NCBI RefSeq assembly: GCF_014268935.2
Contig: NZ_JABWRJ020000002.1
Coordinates: 922,001-986,000 of the forward strand
Origin: Pseudomonas peradeniyensis
Lineage (GTDB): Bacteria; Pseudomonadota; Gammaproteobacteria; Pseudomonadales; Pseudomonadaceae
Direction of reading: 5' to 3'
Length of the DNA: 64,000 nucleotides
Position numbers and translations under genes: made by a program. Every line of letters starts with the position of its first letter. Position 1 is the first letter of the stretch. Positions 54,278 through 62,823 of the stretch are shown here, in pieces. The notes beneath the pieces are model-generated. The model had not been told where the DNA came from. It worked only from the letters and a program-made list of their open reading frames with translations, and did no database searches.

Positions 54278-54795
54278 GGGAACTGCTCCGTGCCGTTGTC
54301 ACTGTCCAGGCGTTGCTTGCATTGCAGCAGGGCGGCGGCGATGTGCTTCTCGACCATGCTGACGGAAATGTTCATGCGTTCGGCGATCTGGGCCTGGGTC
54401 AGGCCTTCGAAACGGTGCAGCATAAGGGCTTCGCGGCGTCGCGGCGAGAGTTCGCTGAGCACCTGGCGTAATTGATTCAGCCGTTGTTGCTGTTGGGCAT
54501 GGTCCAGCGGGTCATTGGCCGGTGGTTCATGTGCTTCGGGCAGGTTGTCGTCGGCCAGCACTGAGTGGCGGACTTTCTGCCGTCGCCAATGGTCGCTCAG
54601 CAGGTTGCGCGCCACCTGGAACAGGAACGCGCGCGGCTGCTCCACCTTGGCCCGGTCCCGATAGCCCAGCCACTGGGCGAACACATCCTGGGTCATGTCC
54701 GCGGCATCGCTGGCATTGTCCATGCGCTTGCGCAGGAAATGCAGGATGTCGGCATAGAAACCGTGGGCGACAGGGTCGGGCTTGGGGCGCTGCAT
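54274..54795 (-). CDS. ECF sigma factor (FecI/HasI-like)
   Basis: A 173-residue ECF sigma factor. Region 2 is FLRKRMDNASDAADMTQDVF (DAADMTQDVF is the -10 recognition core) and region 4 is LSPRRREALMLHRFEGLTQA followed by QIAERMNISVSMVEKHI. It is released by FecR when the cognate receptor is occupied and then transcribes the receptor gene. A Fur-like box lies 46-64 bases upstream of ATG 54795. Confidence 0.92.
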   Translation of the reverse strand: MQRPKPDPVAHGFYADILHFLRKRMDNASDAADMTQDVFAQWLGYRDRAKVEQPRAFLFQVARNLLSDHWRRQKVRHSVLADDNLPEAHEPPANDPLDHAQQQQRLNQLRQVLSELSPRRREALMLHRFEGLTQAQIAERMNISVSMVEKHIAAALLQCKQRLDSDNGTEQFP

Positions 54796-54840
54796 GCACG
54801 CTTTCCGGGCTGGCGTGGAGGAAAGGGTGCGGATCTTATC

Positions 54841-54859
54841 GAGAATTATTTACATTTGC
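54841..54859 (-). promoter_or_regulatory. Fur box upstream of the ECF sigma gene
   Basis: On the minus strand GCAAATGTAAATAATTCTC matches 13 of 19 positions of GATAATGATAATCATTATC. It fits iron repression of the sigma-fecR unit. Confidence 0.6.
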
Positions 54860-54871
54860 AAAGCTGCTGAT

Positions 54872-55888
54872 TCAATGCCGACGAGCGTGGCTGGCAGGTA
54901 CGACAATCGCCAGTTCGGCCAACCCCAGGGGATGACTGGTTGAATCGAAGAAGTGCAGGGGAACCTGGTCAAGGTCGGCGAAACGGTCGATAAAATGCTG
55001 CTTCTGGTTGATGATCGACGCCTCGCTCAATGGCCGGATGGCGATGGCCAGGTGCCGGGGCCGTGCCTGGCGGATGGCCTCGAGCAGGTGCTGGTCGTTG
55101 GCGTCCAGGTGCTGGCCGAACAGGCACAGGCCACCCTGTTCGCGGGCCAGCTGGCCCAGGCTCCAGGACAGGTAGTCCGAGTGGCGGATGGCGCGCAGTT
55201 TGTCCTCGCTGTGGCTCTCGTTGACGAACAGCGGCACTTCGCCGGGGATGTTGACGGCGAAGCCTTCGAGCAATTCGGCCTGTTCCGCGCCACGCTGGCG
55301 GGTGCTGCCGTCGGGTAACTTGAGCAGGTGCATGCCGCCATGCAGGTGCAGCACACGAATGCCTTCGACCTGGCTGCGGCGCACATCGAAGAAGCCCTGC
55401 TCGTCGAACAGGCTGGCGAAACCTTGCGCATCCTGGGCCATGGCCCAGGGCAGGATCAGGTCGTAGTTGCTGGTGTAGACGGTGCGGTACTGGCGCAGCG
55501 CCTGGTTGATGGCCGTGCGCGTCGCGTCGGGGAACAGCGGCCAGGGCAGGTGCACGGCGCGCACCGCGTGGATCAGCGCTTCCTTGATCGAGTAGTAGCG
55601 GTTCAGCGGCGCGGTGGAGTTGATCGCCAGCGCGGCGTTTGCCCGTACCGTGGTGTTCAGGGTGCTGAGCACCGGCTCGAACAGCTCGCTGCCCAGGGCC
55701 TTGAACAGCGCCTGGTCGCTCACCCCCAGCGCCTTGTGTCGCACCTGCTGGGCTTGCTCGAACAACGAGAAGTAGCCGAACGGTTTCCACAGCGCGCGGC
55801 TGGCGCCGTTGCCCAGCAGCAGGGCCGTGCTGGGGTGGCGCTGGTTGAGGTCGGCCCAGGAGGGCAGGTGGGCGTCGAGAGCGGGCAT
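54872..55888 (-). CDS. SIR2-like protein (DUF4917)
   Basis: A 338-residue protein with a SIR2-type nucleotide-binding core: LLLGNGASRALW near 24-35, TVYTSNYDLILPW in the middle, LHLHGGMHLLKL, and CLFGQHLDANDQHLL toward the end. This order (GxG, TxNYD, LHG, GxSxxDxD-like) is that of SIR2-like/DUF4917 proteins. NAD binding is likely. Whether it deacylates, cleaves NAD or only binds it is unknown. ATG 55888 is chosen; upstream ATG 55933 is possible. It is a stand-alone gene between two iron islands. Confidence 0.75.
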   Translation of the reverse strand: MPALDAHLPSWADLNQRHPSTALLLGNGASRALWKPFGYFSLFEQAQQVRHKALGVSDQALFKALGSELFEPVLSTLNTTVRANAALAINSTAPLNRYYSIKEALIHAVRAVHLPWPLFPDATRTAINQALRQYRTVYTSNYDLILPWAMAQDAQGFASLFDEQGFFDVRRSQVEGIRVLHLHGGMHLLKLPDGSTRQRGAEQAELLEGFAVNIPGEVPLFVNESHSEDKLRAIRHSDYLSWSLGQLAREQGGLCLFGQHLDANDQHLLEAIRQARPRHLAIAIRPLSEASIINQKQHFIDRFADLDQVPLHFFDSTSHPLGLAELAIVVPASHARRH

Positions 55889-56030
55889 GGGCGGTCCGTT
55901 GGGTGTGGCGGAAAACGCCGGGGACTTTAGCATGTCATGCAGAGTGTGCGAGGCTTGCGCCTTCAAGGACTGCACTGTTGACCTCGCCGGCGTCTTCCAG
56001 AGGCCGGCCCCGATCTGCAAAGGACTCCCC

Positions 56031-57089
56031 ATGTACAAGACCCTTCTCCTGGCCACCCTGCTGGCGAGCGCTGCCGCCCATGCCACTGACGGCAAGGCCC
56101 TCGCCAGCGCCCAGGACATTCCTCATCCGGCCGTGATCGCCCACCGCGGCGCCTCGTTCGACGCGCCCGAGTCCACCACCCCCGCCTACCTGCTGGCCCG
56201 TGAACTGGGCGCCGACTACCTGGAAATGGACCTGCAGCGCACCCGCGATGGCGTGCTGGTGGTGGTCCACGACGATGTGCTGGCGCGCACCAGTGACGTC
56301 GCCGAACGTTACCCGGAGCGCAAGGCCAGCCCGGTCAGCGCCTTCACCCTGGCCGAGCTCAAGGCGCTGGACGCTGGCAGCTGGTTCAACAAGGCCTATC
56401 CCGAGCGGGCCCGGGATGCGTTCAAGGGCCAGCGCATCCTGACCCTGGACGAGGTGATCGACATCGCCGAAGGCAACCCCGAGCGTCTCCCAGGCCTGTA
56501 CATCGAGACCAAGGAACCGGCCCAGTTCCCCGGCATCGAGCAGGACCTGAAGAAGCGCCTCGAGGCCCGCGGCTGGCTCGACAAGCCGGGCCGGGTGGTG
56601 TTGCAGACCTTCGACCGCAACAGCCTCAAGCTGCTGCACGAAGCCATGCCGCAGGTGCCGAAGATCCTCTTGCTGTGGGTGGCCAAGGGCAGCATCGAAC
56701 CGGCCTCCGGGCAGGACTTCGCCGAGTCCGGCGAGCAGGACAAGTCGGCCTTCTACGCCCGCCAGCAACCCAAGGACCGCGCCGAGTTCGAGCGCTGGCT
56801 CGACTACGCCAAGGCCGGCGGCGCCATCGGTACCGGCCCTTCGGCGATCCGCACCCACCTGGGCGAGCAGAGCTATTCCGACCTGATCCAGCCCTGGATG
56901 AACCAGGCCAGCCATGCCAAGGGCCTGCTGGTGCATGTGTACACCCTCGACGAGGCGGTGGACTTCGACAAGGCGATGAAAGCCGGCGTCGATGGCATCT
57001 TCACCAACCGCGCCGCTGAGCTGATGCGCTTCTATGGCAGGCCGTTGCCGCAGAACGAGGGCCAGTTGCTGCGCAAGTTGGGTTACTGA
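56031..57089 (+). CDS. Periplasmic glycerophosphodiester phosphodiesterase (GlpQ-like)
   Basis: A 352-residue exported enzyme. A signal peptide (MYKTLLLATLLASAAAHATD, cleavage after about 18) precedes the GDPD barrel: PAVIAHRGASFDAPESTTPA, with the catalytic His-Arg, DYLEMDLQRTRDGVLVVVHD with metal-binding Glu and Asp and the second catalytic His, and IETKEP. It releases glycerol-3-phosphate from glycerophosphodiesters. ATG 56031 follows AAAGGA. A long upstream extension of the frame overlaps the DUF4917 gene antisense and is not used. Confidence 0.92.
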   Translation: MYKTLLLATLLASAAAHATDGKALASAQDIPHPAVIAHRGASFDAPESTTPAYLLARELGADYLEMDLQRTRDGVLVVVHDDVLARTSDVAERYPERKASPVSAFTLAELKALDAGSWFNKAYPERARDAFKGQRILTLDEVIDIAEGNPERLPGLYIETKEPAQFPGIEQDLKKRLEARGWLDKPGRVVLQTFDRNSLKLLHEAMPQVPKILLLWVAKGSIEPASGQDFAESGEQDKSAFYARQQPKDRAEFERWLDYAKAGGAIGTGPSAIRTHLGEQSYSDLIQPWMNQASHAKGLLVHVYTLDEAVDFDKAMKAGVDGIFTNRAAELMRFYGRPLPQNEGQLLRKLGY

Positions 57090-57125
57090 TCGACACGATG
57101 CTGGCGATGGCCGAATGACATGTGT

Positions 57126-57146
57126 GAGAATGATAGGAATTCCTAT
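57126..57146. promoter_or_regulatory. Fur-like box and palindrome upstream of the second ECF sigma gene
   Basis: GAGAATGATAGGAATTCCT keeps the first half of the Fur site (12 of 19 overall). ATAGGAATTCCTAT (57133-57146) is a perfect 14-base palindrome that overlaps it. The sigma ATG is 24 bases on. Confidence 0.55.
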
Positions 57147-57169
57147 TAACGGCCCTCGCCACATCCGCA

Positions 57170-57706
57170 ATGACCTCCCTTTCCAGCGTTTGGCACGCCC
57201 AGCCGGCCCTCAAGGCGGCCGTCGAAGATCTGCTTGCCCATTACAGTGATCTGCGCCGCTACCTCTGCGGACGGCTGCGCAATCCTGACGATGCCGCCGA
57301 CATCGCCCAGTCCAGTTTCGCCCAGGCCTATGCCCATGCGCTCAACGCACCGGTGATCAATGCCCGCGCCTTGCTGTTCCAGGCGGCGCGCAACCTGTGC
57401 ATCGACCAGTACCGCCGGCGCAGCACCGAACTGGCGGCGTTGGAAGACTGGCTGGCGCGGGCCGATTGGCTCAGCCCCAGCGTGGAAGAGATCATGATCG
57501 CGCGCGAACAGTTGCAGCACCTGATCGCCCGCATCGAACGCATGCCCAGGCTGCGTCGCGAGGTGTTCGTCCGCGTGCGCCTGCACGGCCACAGTCATCG
57601 AGAGGTGTGCGAGGCCCTGGCGCTGTCGGCCAAGTCGGTCGAGCTGCATATCGCCCGGGCGGTCTTCGACCTGTCCGAGCTGCGCCTGGCGAGCCGTCAT
57701 GACTGA
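57170..57706 (+). CDS. ECF sigma factor of the siderophore-receptor island
   Basis: A 178-residue ECF sigma factor (iron-uptake FecI type). Region 2 is DLRRYLCGRLRNPDDAADIA with QSSFAQAYAHA, and region 4 is MPRLRREVFVRVRLHGHSHR followed by EVCEALALSAKSVELHIARA. It overlaps the fecR gene by 8 bases and should be controlled by it. Iron control is likely through the Fur-like box just upstream. Confidence 0.9.
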   Translation: MTSLSSVWHAQPALKAAVEDLLAHYSDLRRYLCGRLRNPDDAADIAQSSFAQAYAHALNAPVINARALLFQAARNLCIDQYRRRSTELAALEDWLARADWLSPSVEEIMIAREQLQHLIARIERMPRLRREVFVRVRLHGHSHREVCEALALSAKSVELHIARAVFDLSELRLASRHD

Positions 57707-58661
57707 GGCGGCCGCGTCGCGCAAGGTGCAGCAGGCGCTGGTCTACCTGGCGGCGCTGCAAGGGGACGATCCGGAACGCGTGCGCAAGACACACGGCCTG
57801 GCGCAGCGCTGGCGCGGGCGCAGCGCCGAGCATGAGCGCGCCTGGCTGGAGGCCGAGCAGCGCTGGCAGCTGGTTCACCGCCTCGCGCCGCAACTGCGTG
57901 GCGCGTTGCAGCCGCAGGCCTGCGATGTCGGTCGTCGGCGGGTGCTGCGCCAGGGCGGCGCGCTGGCCGTGCTGCTGGCCGCAGGGGGCTGGCTGGGCTG
58001 GATGTACAAGCGCACCGCGCCGTTCCACCACGACCTGCAGACGGCCCACGCGCAGGCGCCGCAGGCCCTGGCACTGCCCGATGGCAGCCAGTTGCTGGTG
58101 GCCGCCGAAAGCAACCTGCGCGTGCGTTTCGATCATGGCCAGCGCCAGGTCCTGCTGCTGCACGGCAACGTGTTCTTCGATGTCGCCCATGAGCTGTGGC
58201 GACCGTTCCTGATCAGCACGCGCCTGGGCGTGGTGCAGGTGCTGGGCACCGCCTTCACCGTCAGCGACCGTGGCGACCGGGTCCAGGTGGCGGTGGCCAG
58301 GGGGCGGGTCCAGGTGCGCGACCTGCAGGGAGGCGAGCAGGTGCTGCAGGCCGGCGAACGCATCTGCCTGGATGGCCAGGGGCGGCTGGGCAGCTTGCGT
58401 GCCGGTGGCCGGTTCGGTCCGGACCTGGCGCACTGGCAGCGGGGTTGGTGGTCGTTCACCGACCAGCCGCTGCTTGAGGTGATCGGCGAGCTCAATGCCT
58501 ATGTCGGGCGGACTGTCCGGGTCGATCCGGGGGTGGCCAACCTGCGCTTGACGGGCAGTTTCCCGAGCGACCGCCCCGAGGTGTTGCTCGAAGCGTTGCC
58601 GGGGATCCTGCCGGTCAGGCTGCTGGAGCAGGGCGCGCAGCGCCTGGTCGCACCGCGCTGA
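57699..58661 (+). CDS. FecR-family anti-sigma/sensor protein
   Basis: A 320-residue FecR protein. The N-terminal anti-sigma part (about 1-80) contains GLAQRWRGRSAEHERAWLEA, one membrane helix lies at about 87-103 (GGALAVLLAAGGWLGWM), and the periplasmic FecR domain has LALPDGSQLLVAAESNLRVR and VVQVLGTAFTVSD. The C-terminal STN-contact part ends GILPVRLLEQGAQRLVAPR. It is translationally coupled to the sigma gene and followed after 80 bases by the receptor gene. Confidence 0.92.
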   Translation: MTEAAASRKVQQALVYLAALQGDDPERVRKTHGLAQRWRGRSAEHERAWLEAEQRWQLVHRLAPQLRGALQPQACDVGRRRVLRQGGALAVLLAAGGWLGWMYKRTAPFHHDLQTAHAQAPQALALPDGSQLLVAAESNLRVRFDHGQRQVLLLHGNVFFDVAHELWRPFLISTRLGVVQVLGTAFTVSDRGDRVQVAVARGRVQVRDLQGGEQVLQAGERICLDGQGRLGSLRAGGRFGPDLAHWQRGWWSFTDQPLLEVIGELNAYVGRTVRVDPGVANLRLTGSFPSDRPEVLLEALPGILPVRLLEQGAQRLVAPR

Positions 58662-58741
58662 AATACCGCGAAATTGTTTTGAGGGGTAAACCGCCGCTGC
58701 CGCGTCATCAGCAGTGAACCCACCTCCTGCAAGGACCGATC

Positions 58742-61105
58742 ATGTCGCTTTTCACCTCCCGCTTCCCCGGCACCCTGCGGCGCCTGGCCCTGGCCTGCGC
58801 CCTTGGTGGCAGCGGCCTGGCCCTGGCCGACAGCCAGCCGCTGAACCTCGACCTGCCGGGTCAGTCGCTGGAGGCCACGGTGCATGCCCTGGCCCATGCA
58901 TCCGGGGTGGCGATAGCCGCCGACAGCCGTGTACTGGTCGGGCGCAGCGCACCAGCCTTGCAGGGCCGCTACACGGTGCTGCAGGCCCTGCGCCAGCTGC
59001 TGGCCGGCAGCGACCTGGTGGCGGTGGAAGAAAACGGTGTGATCATCCTGCGCGGCCCGACCGACCAGGGGGTCCTGACCCTGGGGGCGACCACGGTCAA
59101 TGCCTCGGGCTTCAACAGCGACCTGCCGGAAAGCTACAGCGGTGGCCAGGTGGCCCGTGGCGCGCGCATCGGCATGCTGGGCAACCGCGACTTGATGGAC
59201 ACCCCCTTCAGCGTCACCGCCTACACCGCCAAGACCATCGAGAACCAACAGAGCGGCACGGTCGGCGCGGTATTGCGCAATGACCCGTCGATCCGCTTCA
59301 GTACCGGTGAAGGGCATGCCTACGAGAACTTCATGATCCGTGGTTATGCGCTGGACTCCACCGAGCTGGCGCTGGGGGGGCTCTACGGCCTGGCGCCCGA
59401 TGGCCACGTGCCGACCGAATTCCTCGAACGCGTCGAGGTGCTCAAGGGGCCGGGCGCGCTGCTCAATGGCATGGCGCCCAACGGTGGCGTGGGCGGGGTG
59501 GTCAACCTGGTGCCCAAGCGTGCCGGCGACGCACCGTTGACCCGCCTGACCACCAGCTACGTGTCCGATGGCTATGTCGCCGAGCATATCGATGTCGGCC
59601 GGCGTTTCGCCGATGGCCGCTTCGGCATTCGTTTCAATGGCGTCTATGGTAGCGGCGACACGGGCGTCGACGAACAGTCCAAGGACCGTACCCTGGCGGC
59701 ACTGGCCCTGGATTATCGGGGCGACGACTTCAAGCTCGAACTGGATGCCTACGAAAACCACGAGAAACTGGAGAATGGCAGCCCGATGATGGCCGGCTTC
59801 AGCGACCTCAAGCATGTGACCCGCGCACCCAAGCCGGACACCAACATCCTCGAAGGTATTCACGCCCGTCAGATCAGCAAGGCCGTGGTGGTGCGTGGCG
59901 AATACCAGCTCGATGACAGCTGGACCGCCTACGCCAGCGTCGGTGGCGCGCGCACCCGCTACGACGGGTTTCTCAACGGCACCCGGGTGGTGGTGAACAA
60001 GGCCGACGGTACGGCCACGGGGGAAACCTACAACCAGGCCGGATACACCCACAGCCTGTCCACCGAGGCCGGTCTGCGCGGCAACTTCATGACCGGCCCG
60101 GTCAGCCACCAGATGGTGCTCAGCACCACCTTGCTGCACCAGGACATCGGCCGTGCGCCGACGGTCACCGGCGCCAAGTACCCCACCAACATCTACCACC
60201 CGGGCAAGGCGATCATCGCCGGCGACCACGGCAGCAGCACCAAGACCGGCGACAACACCCTGTCGAGCTTTGCCGTGGCCGATACCCTGGGCTTCATGGA
60301 CGAGCGTGTGCTGCTCACCCTCGGAGTCCGCTCCCAGCGTGTGCGGCAGAAGATGAGCAACCCTTCGTACGACGAGCAAAAGCTGACCCCGGCCGTGGGT
60401 ATCGTGCTCAAGCCCTGGGAAGCGCCGGTATCTCTGTATGCCAACTACATCGAGGGCCTGACCCAGGGCGGCATGGTCACCGACCAGAAGGCCGCCAACT
60501 ACGGCGAGCAGTTCGCGCCCTACGTCGCCAAGCAGATGGAGGCCGGGGTGAAATGGGACCTGGGCGACTTCACCCACACGCTGGCGGTGTTCCAGATCGA
60601 CAAGCCCAGCATGATCTACGACAAGCCCAGCAATCGCTACAACGATGACGGCGAGCAGCGCAACCGTGGCGTGGAGTGGACGATGTTCGGCGAAGTCGTC
60701 CCCAGCGTGCGCCTGCTCGGTGGCGTGACCTACACCCGCGCCGTGCTGAGCAAGACCGCCAATGGCGCCATGGACGGCAACACCGCCCGCGGCGTGCCGG
60801 CCTGGTCGGCCAACCTTGGCGCCGAGTGGGACCTGCCTGGGGTCGAGGGCCTGACCTTGACCGCCCTGGGTATCCACAGCAGCTCCCAGTACCTCGATTC
60901 CGCCAACCAGCTGAAGATCCCGCAGTGGACCCGCTACGACCTCGGCGCGCGTTATGCGACCAAGGTGCTGAGCAAGGAGGTGACCCTGCGCGCCAGCCTG
61001 GAGAACGTCGAGAACCGCGCCTACTGGGCCGGTGTATTCAACGATGGCTACGCCACCGTCAGTGAACCGCGCACGCTCAAACTTTCCGCCAGCGTCGACT
61101 TCTGA
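58742..61105 (+). CDS. TonB-dependent siderophore receptor with STN domain
   Basis: A 787-residue ferrisiderophore receptor (FiuA/FoxA/FpvA-like). A signal peptide ends near LALAD (about 30). The STN domain (LDLPGQSLEATVHALAHASG) contacts the FecR next door. The plug has a TonB-box-side region, RDLMDTPFSVTAYTAKTIEN and ERVEVLKGPGALLNGMAPNG. The barrel ends RTLKLSASVDF. Substrate class (catecholate or hydroxamate) is not decided by sequence, but a periplasmic esterase gene directly follows, which favours an ester-linked siderophore such as enterobactin. Confidence 0.92.
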   Translation: MSLFTSRFPGTLRRLALACALGGSGLALADSQPLNLDLPGQSLEATVHALAHASGVAIAADSRVLVGRSAPALQGRYTVLQALRQLLAGSDLVAVEENGVIILRGPTDQGVLTLGATTVNASGFNSDLPESYSGGQVARGARIGMLGNRDLMDTPFSVTAYTAKTIENQQSGTVGAVLRNDPSIRFSTGEGHAYENFMIRGYALDSTELALGGLYGLAPDGHVPTEFLERVEVLKGPGALLNGMAPNGGVGGVVNLVPKRAGDAPLTRLTTSYVSDGYVAEHIDVGRRFADGRFGIRFNGVYGSGDTGVDEQSKDRTLAALALDYRGDDFKLELDAYENHEKLENGSPMMAGFSDLKHVTRAPKPDTNILEGIHARQISKAVVVRGEYQLDDSWTAYASVGGARTRYDGFLNGTRVVVNKADGTATGETYNQAGYTHSLSTEAGLRGNFMTGPVSHQMVLSTTLLHQDIGRAPTVTGAKYPTNIYHPGKAIIAGDHGSSTKTGDNTLSSFAVADTLGFMDERVLLTLGVRSQRVRQKMSNPSYDEQKLTPAVGIVLKPWEAPVSLYANYIEGLTQGGMVTDQKAANYGEQFAPYVAKQMEAGVKWDLGDFTHTLAVFQIDKPSMIYDKPSNRYNDDGEQRNRGVEWTMFGEVVPSVRLLGGVTYTRAVLSKTANGAMDGNTARGVPAWSANLGAEWDLPGVEGLTLTALGIHSSSQYLDSANQLKIPQWTRYDLGARYATKVLSKEVTLRASLENVENRAYWAGVFNDGYATVSEPRTLKLSASVDF

Positions 61106-61112
61106 GGTGGGT

Positions 61113-62708
61113 ATGCAGCGATTCAAGCGCTTGAGTGGTGCATGGCTGCTGGCCGCGATCTGTTCGAATGCGGCCTTGGCGGCCGCGCCCGCCGATCTCG
61201 AGGTAGGAAAGCCGGTCGCCGGTCAGGTTGATGCTGCGCATCCGCCAGTCTGGCAGTTGGCCCTCAAAGCCGGGGATCTGGTGCGGGGCCGGATCGACGG
61301 TGATGTCAGCCTGCGCCTGCTGGACGCCAAAGGGGGGGCGTTGCGCCTGCTGATCGACGGCCTGGACCAGCCTCGCGAGTTCCTCTTCGTCGCGCCGCAG
61401 GACGGTCGCTACGCGGTGCGCGCCGAACCCCTGGCGATCCGCCCGGCGGCGCGCTTCAGCCTGAGCCTGGAGCAGGTCCTGCCGGTCGGCGAGCAACGCC
61501 GCACGCCCGCGCCCCTTGCCAGCCCGACCCTGCGCGCCCTGCAGCAGCACCTGGCAACTGGAGGCGCTACCGATGTGTTCTGGCAGGCCCGTGCCAGTGA
61601 GGGAACGCCCTTGGTCGAGGCCGTCCCCGGGCAACCCGGCAAGCGCCTGGTCACCTTCCTCTGGCGTGGGGCGCGGGACAACGTGCGGATGTTCGGTGCC
61701 CCCACAGGCAATCACGAACCTCTGTCCCGGCTGGGCGCGAGCGATGTCTGGTTCCACAGCTTCGAGGTGCCCGCGGCCACCCGCCTGAGTTATCAGATGG
61801 CGCCGGATGTGCCGGTGTCCGACGACCGCCGGGTGATCCTCGCCAGCACCCGGCGCGACCCGCTCAACCCGAACAGCTTCGCCGACGCCAGCGGCGATGC
61901 CTGGTTGTCGCGCTCACGGCTGGAGCTTGCGGATGCGGCGCCCCAGCCATGGGTGTCCGAGCGTGCCGGGGTGGCCCGTGGCAGCCTGGAGCGCAAGCGC
62001 CTGGCCAGCGAGGTGCTGGGCAACGAGCGCGATATCTACCTCTACCGCCCGGCGGGCTGGCGCCCGGGCAAGGCCGACCAGGCCTTGCTGGTGCTGTTCG
62101 ATGCCCATGCCTACACCCGCCAGGTGCCGACCCCGACGATACTCGACAACCTGATTGCCGACGGCCTGATCCCGCCCACCGCGGCGCTGATCATCGCCAA
62201 CCCCAGCAGCGAAAGCCGCGAGCGGGAGTTGCCGCCCAACCCATTGTTCGCCCGGTTCATGGCCGAAGAGTTGATGCCCTGGGCCAGTCGCCAGGGATTG
62301 GCGGCGTCGGCTGCGCGCACCGTGGTCGCGGGGTCCAGTTACGGCGGCCTGGCGTCGGCCTACATGGGCCTCAGGCACCCGGAATTGTTCGGTAATGTGC
62401 TGAGCATGTCCGGTTCCTTCTGGTGGCCGATGGCCGGCGACGAGCCTGGCTGGTTGACCCGCGAGTACGTCAAGGCGCCGCGACAGCCGTTGCGGTTCTA
62501 CCTGCAGGCTGGGCTGTTCGAGGGGCCGAGGATCCTCGATACCAACCGCCATCTGCGCGATGTGCTGCTGGCCAAGGGGTACCGGGTGGATCAGGTGGAG
62601 TTTCCTGCCGGCCATGACTACCTGCAGTGGCGGGGGAGCCTGCCCTGTGGGTTGATCAGCTTGCTTGGGCAGGGGACACAGGCTGTTGCGCGGGCTTGTG
62701 TGCCGTAA
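61113..62708 (+). CDS. Periplasmic enterochelin esterase-type enzyme
   Basis: A 531-residue exported esterase. A signal peptide (cleavage near AALAA, about 24) precedes a jelly-roll part (APADLEVGKPVAGQVDAAHP, a PPC-like domain), an enterochelin-esterase N-terminal-like module (about 150-285) and an alpha/beta hydrolase of the esterase D/Fes family. The nucleophile is S409 in AGSSYGGLAS and the catalytic His is in PAGHDYLQWR. With a signal peptide it resembles the periplasmic PfeE/IroE type rather than cytosolic Fes. It starts 7 bases after the receptor stop and so shares its operon. ATG 61113 follows GAGG. Confidence 0.85.
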   Translation: MQRFKRLSGAWLLAAICSNAALAAAPADLEVGKPVAGQVDAAHPPVWQLALKAGDLVRGRIDGDVSLRLLDAKGGALRLLIDGLDQPREFLFVAPQDGRYAVRAEPLAIRPAARFSLSLEQVLPVGEQRRTPAPLASPTLRALQQHLATGGATDVFWQARASEGTPLVEAVPGQPGKRLVTFLWRGARDNVRMFGAPTGNHEPLSRLGASDVWFHSFEVPAATRLSYQMAPDVPVSDDRRVILASTRRDPLNPNSFADASGDAWLSRSRLELADAAPQPWVSERAGVARGSLERKRLASEVLGNERDIYLYRPAGWRPGKADQALLVLFDAHAYTRQVPTPTILDNLIADGLIPPTAALIIANPSSESRERELPPNPLFARFMAEELMPWASRQGLAASAARTVVAGSSYGGLASAYMGLRHPELFGNVLSMSGSFWWPMAGDEPGWLTREYVKAPRQPLRFYLQAGLFEGPRILDTNRHLRDVLLAKGYRVDQVEFPAGHDYLQWRGSLPCGLISLLGQGTQAVARACVP

Positions 62709-62736
62709 GCGTTCGGTGATGGATCCTCTGCGTCTT

Positions 62737-62772
62737 TGAGATCGAGCGCCACCCGCGCGGCGCTCGATCTCA
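62737..62772. terminator. Strong hairpin after the esterase gene
   Basis: TGAGATCGAGCGCC (62737-62750) pairs perfectly with GGCGCTCGATCTCA (62759-62772). The U tract is weak. I take it as a terminator or mobile hairpin repeat between convergent genes. Confidence 0.6.
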
Positions 62773-62823
62773 TAGGCGCTGCAAGGCTATCGCCAGGCAC
62801 CTACTCGCCCAAATGGGTTTCCC

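Noticed and set aside
55809-56030. A 74-residue N-terminal extension of the glycerophosphodiesterase
   Set aside because: It overlaps the DUF4917 gene antisense and would bury the signal peptide that starts at 56031.
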